Source of the DNA: Acidimicrobiales bacterium
GTDB taxonomy: Bacteria; Actinomycetota; Acidimicrobiia; Acidimicrobiales; SZUA-35
DNA: 6,422 nucleotides
NCBI GenBank assembly: GCA_013003325.1
Contig: JABDJU010000234.1
Coordinates: 1 to 6,422 of the forward strand
Direction: 5' to 3'
Shown: positions 5,488 through 6,422 of the stretch, piece by piece
Layout of the letters: every line of letters begins with the position of its first letter
How positions within the stretch are numbered: the stretch's first letter is position 1
Notes under the pieces: model-generated
The model's database searches: none
The model's input: only the letters and a program-made list of their open reading frames with translations
What the model was told of the DNA's origin: nothing
Program-made: the position numbers and the translations under genes

Positions 5488-6258
5488 ATGGTCGCAATCG
5501 ATACGCACAAGACTCACAACATCAGCTGGGTCGACCTCGCCGCCAAGGACGTCGACGAGTCGATCAAGTGGTACTCCGGCCTCTTCGGCTGGGACACCTT
5601 CAACGACGGCGAGACCGACTACCACATCTTCATGATGGGCGAGTCGCCCGTGGGTGGCGTCATGCAGATGCGCCCTGGAATGGAAGACATGCCCCAGGTG
5701 TGGTCGACCTATGTCACCGTCGAAGATGCCGACGCCACCGTCGCCGAAGTCAAAGAGGCGGGCGGAGCTGTGTTCCAGGAGCCCTTCGAGATTCCCGGTG
5801 GCGGCAGGATCGCCGTCATCGCCGACCCCTCCGGTGCCGCCCTCTGTCTGTTCGAGGGAAACGAGGAGAACGGCCTGAAGTTGATGGATGAGAACGGGGC
5901 CCCGTGCTGGTTCGACTGTGCAACCAGAGATACCGAAGCGGTCGGCGCCTTCTACGGCGAGGTCTTCGGCTGGACCAGCGAGTTCATGGAAGAGATGAAC
6001 TACACAGTGTTTTCCAACGAGGGCGAATGGGTGTGCGGGATGTTCGCCTTGCCCGACGAGGTGCCTGCCGAGGTTCCGTCCCACTGGGTAGTCGACTTCG
6101 TGGTGCCCGACGCCGACGCAGCCGCCGAGTACGCCACGTCGCACGGCGGCACCGTCACCATGCCTCCCATGGACACCCCGTTCGGACGGGCCTGCGGCCT
6201 GATGGACCCCTGGGGCGGGGTCCTCACGGTGATCGATCGCAGCACCGCCACCCAATAG
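5488..6258 (+). CDS. Tandem VOC (glyoxalase-like) domain protein, CFP30B-like
   Basis: Protein of 256 residues with two vicinal-oxygen-chelate domains in tandem. Domain 1 is about 9-124: ISWVDLAAKDVDESIKWY (12-29), GLFGW (31-35), GGVMQM (56-61), WSTYVTVEDAD (72-82), ADPSGA (112-117). Domain 2 is about 137-251: CWFDCATRDTEAVGAFY (140-156), EVFGW (158-162), HWVVDFVVPDAD (199-210), MDPWGG (239-244). Each domain has the paired beta-alpha-beta-beta-beta modules of the fold. The order, the length and the WVDLxxxD / FYxxxFGW signatures match the actinobacterial family that includes mycobacterial CFP30B. A full set of His/Glu metal ligands is not evident in the expected strand positions, so glyoxalase I activity should not be assumed. 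The protein is acidic and probably cytosolic. Its start is supported by a -10 hexamer 6 nt upstream. Confidence 0.9.
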   Translation: MVAIDTHKTHNISWVDLAAKDVDESIKWYSGLFGWDTFNDGETDYHIFMMGESPVGGVMQMRPGMEDMPQVWSTYVTVEDADATVAEVKEAGGAVFQEPFEIPGGGRIAVIADPSGAALCLFEGNEENGLKLMDENGAPCWFDCATRDTEAVGAFYGEVFGWTSEFMEEMNYTVFSNEGEWVCGMFALPDEVPAEVPSHWVVDFVVPDADAAAEYATSHGGTVTMPPMDTPFGRACGLMDPWGGVLTVIDRSTATQ

Positions 6259-6265
6259 GCACCTC

Positions 6266-6277
6266 GCCCATGTGGGC
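6266..6277. promoter_or_regulatory. Small inverted repeat between VOC and aminotransferase genes
   Basis: GCCCA-TG-TGGGC has 5-bp arms. It follows the VOC stop by 7 bp and falls where the -35 of the next gene would be, so it could be a weak terminator hairpin for the first gene or an operator for the second. The repeat is short and could be chance. Confidence 0.25.
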
Positions 6278-6292
6278 CGGATCGTCTTGGTT

Positions 6293-6298
6293 CATACT
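6293..6298 (+). promoter_or_regulatory. Candidate -10 of the aminotransferase gene
   Basis: CATACT differs by one base from TATACT and ends 6 nt before the ATG at 6305, the same spacing as at arsR and the VOC gene. GGAG (6299-6302) is too close to that ATG to be a good ribosome site. No clear -35 is seen. Confidence 0.35.
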
Positions 6299-6304
6299 GG
6301 AGTG

Positions 6305-6422
6305 ATGTCCGGCTCCCCGCTGCTCGACCTGATCCAGCGCTCCATCATCGGCGACGACGAAGTGGTGGACGGCCCGTTCGGTCCGCGACCGGTCGTGTAC
6401 GCCGACTACACCGCCTCGGGCC
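6305..6422 (+). CDS. Class V aminotransferase-fold PLP enzyme (N-terminal part, cut by window end)
   Basis: Only the first 39 codons are present, and the frame is open to the window edge. The segment reads LLDLIQRSIIGDDEV near residues 6-20, then DGPFGPRP and VYADYTASG (31-39). The IIGDD...DGPFGPR...YADYTASG string is the known start of a group of class V (cysteine-desulfurase-fold) PLP-dependent proteins. YADYTASG holds the region that in relatives contributes to substrate and cofactor binding. The PLP lysine lies beyond the window. Whether it is a desulfurase, lyase or aminotransferase cannot be told from this fragment. ATG 6305 is preferred over the in-frame GTG at 6302 because of the -10-to-ATG spacing of 6 nt. 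It may be transcribed separately from the VOC gene 46 bp upstream. Confidence 0.75.
   Translation, partial: MSGSPLLDLIQRSIIGDDEVVDGPFGPRPVVYADYTASG

Noticed and set aside
5148..5891. Long + strand frame crossing the divergent region into the VOC gene
   Set aside because: It spans the palindromic promoter region and then runs in the wrong frame through the VOC gene, with Arg/His-rich shadow composition.
5461..6255. Long open frame antisense to the VOC gene
   Set aside because: It is His/Gly/Val-rich and featureless, mirrors the codon pattern of the VOC gene, and the + strand frame has two clear domains.
1..6422. CRISPR array, tRNA, mobile element or defence system
   Set aside because: No regularly spaced repeats, cloverleaf, transposase motifs, terminal inverted repeats or defence-type domains were found. 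All large ORFs belong to ordinary enzyme, regulator or channel families.

Overview
The window is GC-rich, gene-dense bacterial DNA and most likely comes from an actinobacterium, perhaps of the Acidimicrobiia/Ilumatobacter type. This is inferred from four things: strong G/C preference at third codon positions, an ArsR + SRPBCC gene pair, a two-domain VOC protein of the mycobacterial CFP30B kind, and -10-like hexamers placed only 6-8 nt before several start codons, as in leaderless actinobacterial mRNAs. No rRNA, tRNA, CRISPR array, transposase or phage gene was recognised. The left 113 bp are unresolved.

Layout. 114-671 (-) is a small alpha/beta-hydrolase-fold protein. It diverges from an ArsR-family repressor (894-1226, +) that is translationally coupled to an SRPBCC/AHSA1 protein (1238-1774, +). 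A 7+7 bp palindrome lies between the -35 and -10 elements of the arsR promoter, so the pair looks autorepressed. A 247-bp gap with two hairpins separates this operon from a convergent class-C beta-lactamase-like serine hydrolase/esterase (2022-3179, -). From 3337 rightward runs a compact + strand cluster: two different PAPS-dependent sulfotransferases (3337-4023 and 4031-4714) and a minimal two-helix potassium channel (4725-5036). Converging on the channel is a small, very basic protein (5071-5292, -) with a strong Shine-Dalgarno sequence and a basic heptad repeat. A 195-bp divergent region with a perfect 14-bp palindrome and 9-bp direct repeats separates it from a tandem VOC (glyoxalase-like) protein (5488-6258, +). 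The right edge holds the start of a class V aminotransferase-fold PLP enzyme (6305 onward).

How the genes work together. Three relations can be argued from sequence: ArsR controlling its own SRPBCC partner, the two sulfotransferases (plus possibly the channel) being co-expressed, and a shared regulatory region between the basic small protein and the VOC gene. The rest reads as ordinary chromosomal gene content. I see no defence or mobile system. The least explained element is the heptad-repeat basic protein and the palindromic region beside it.
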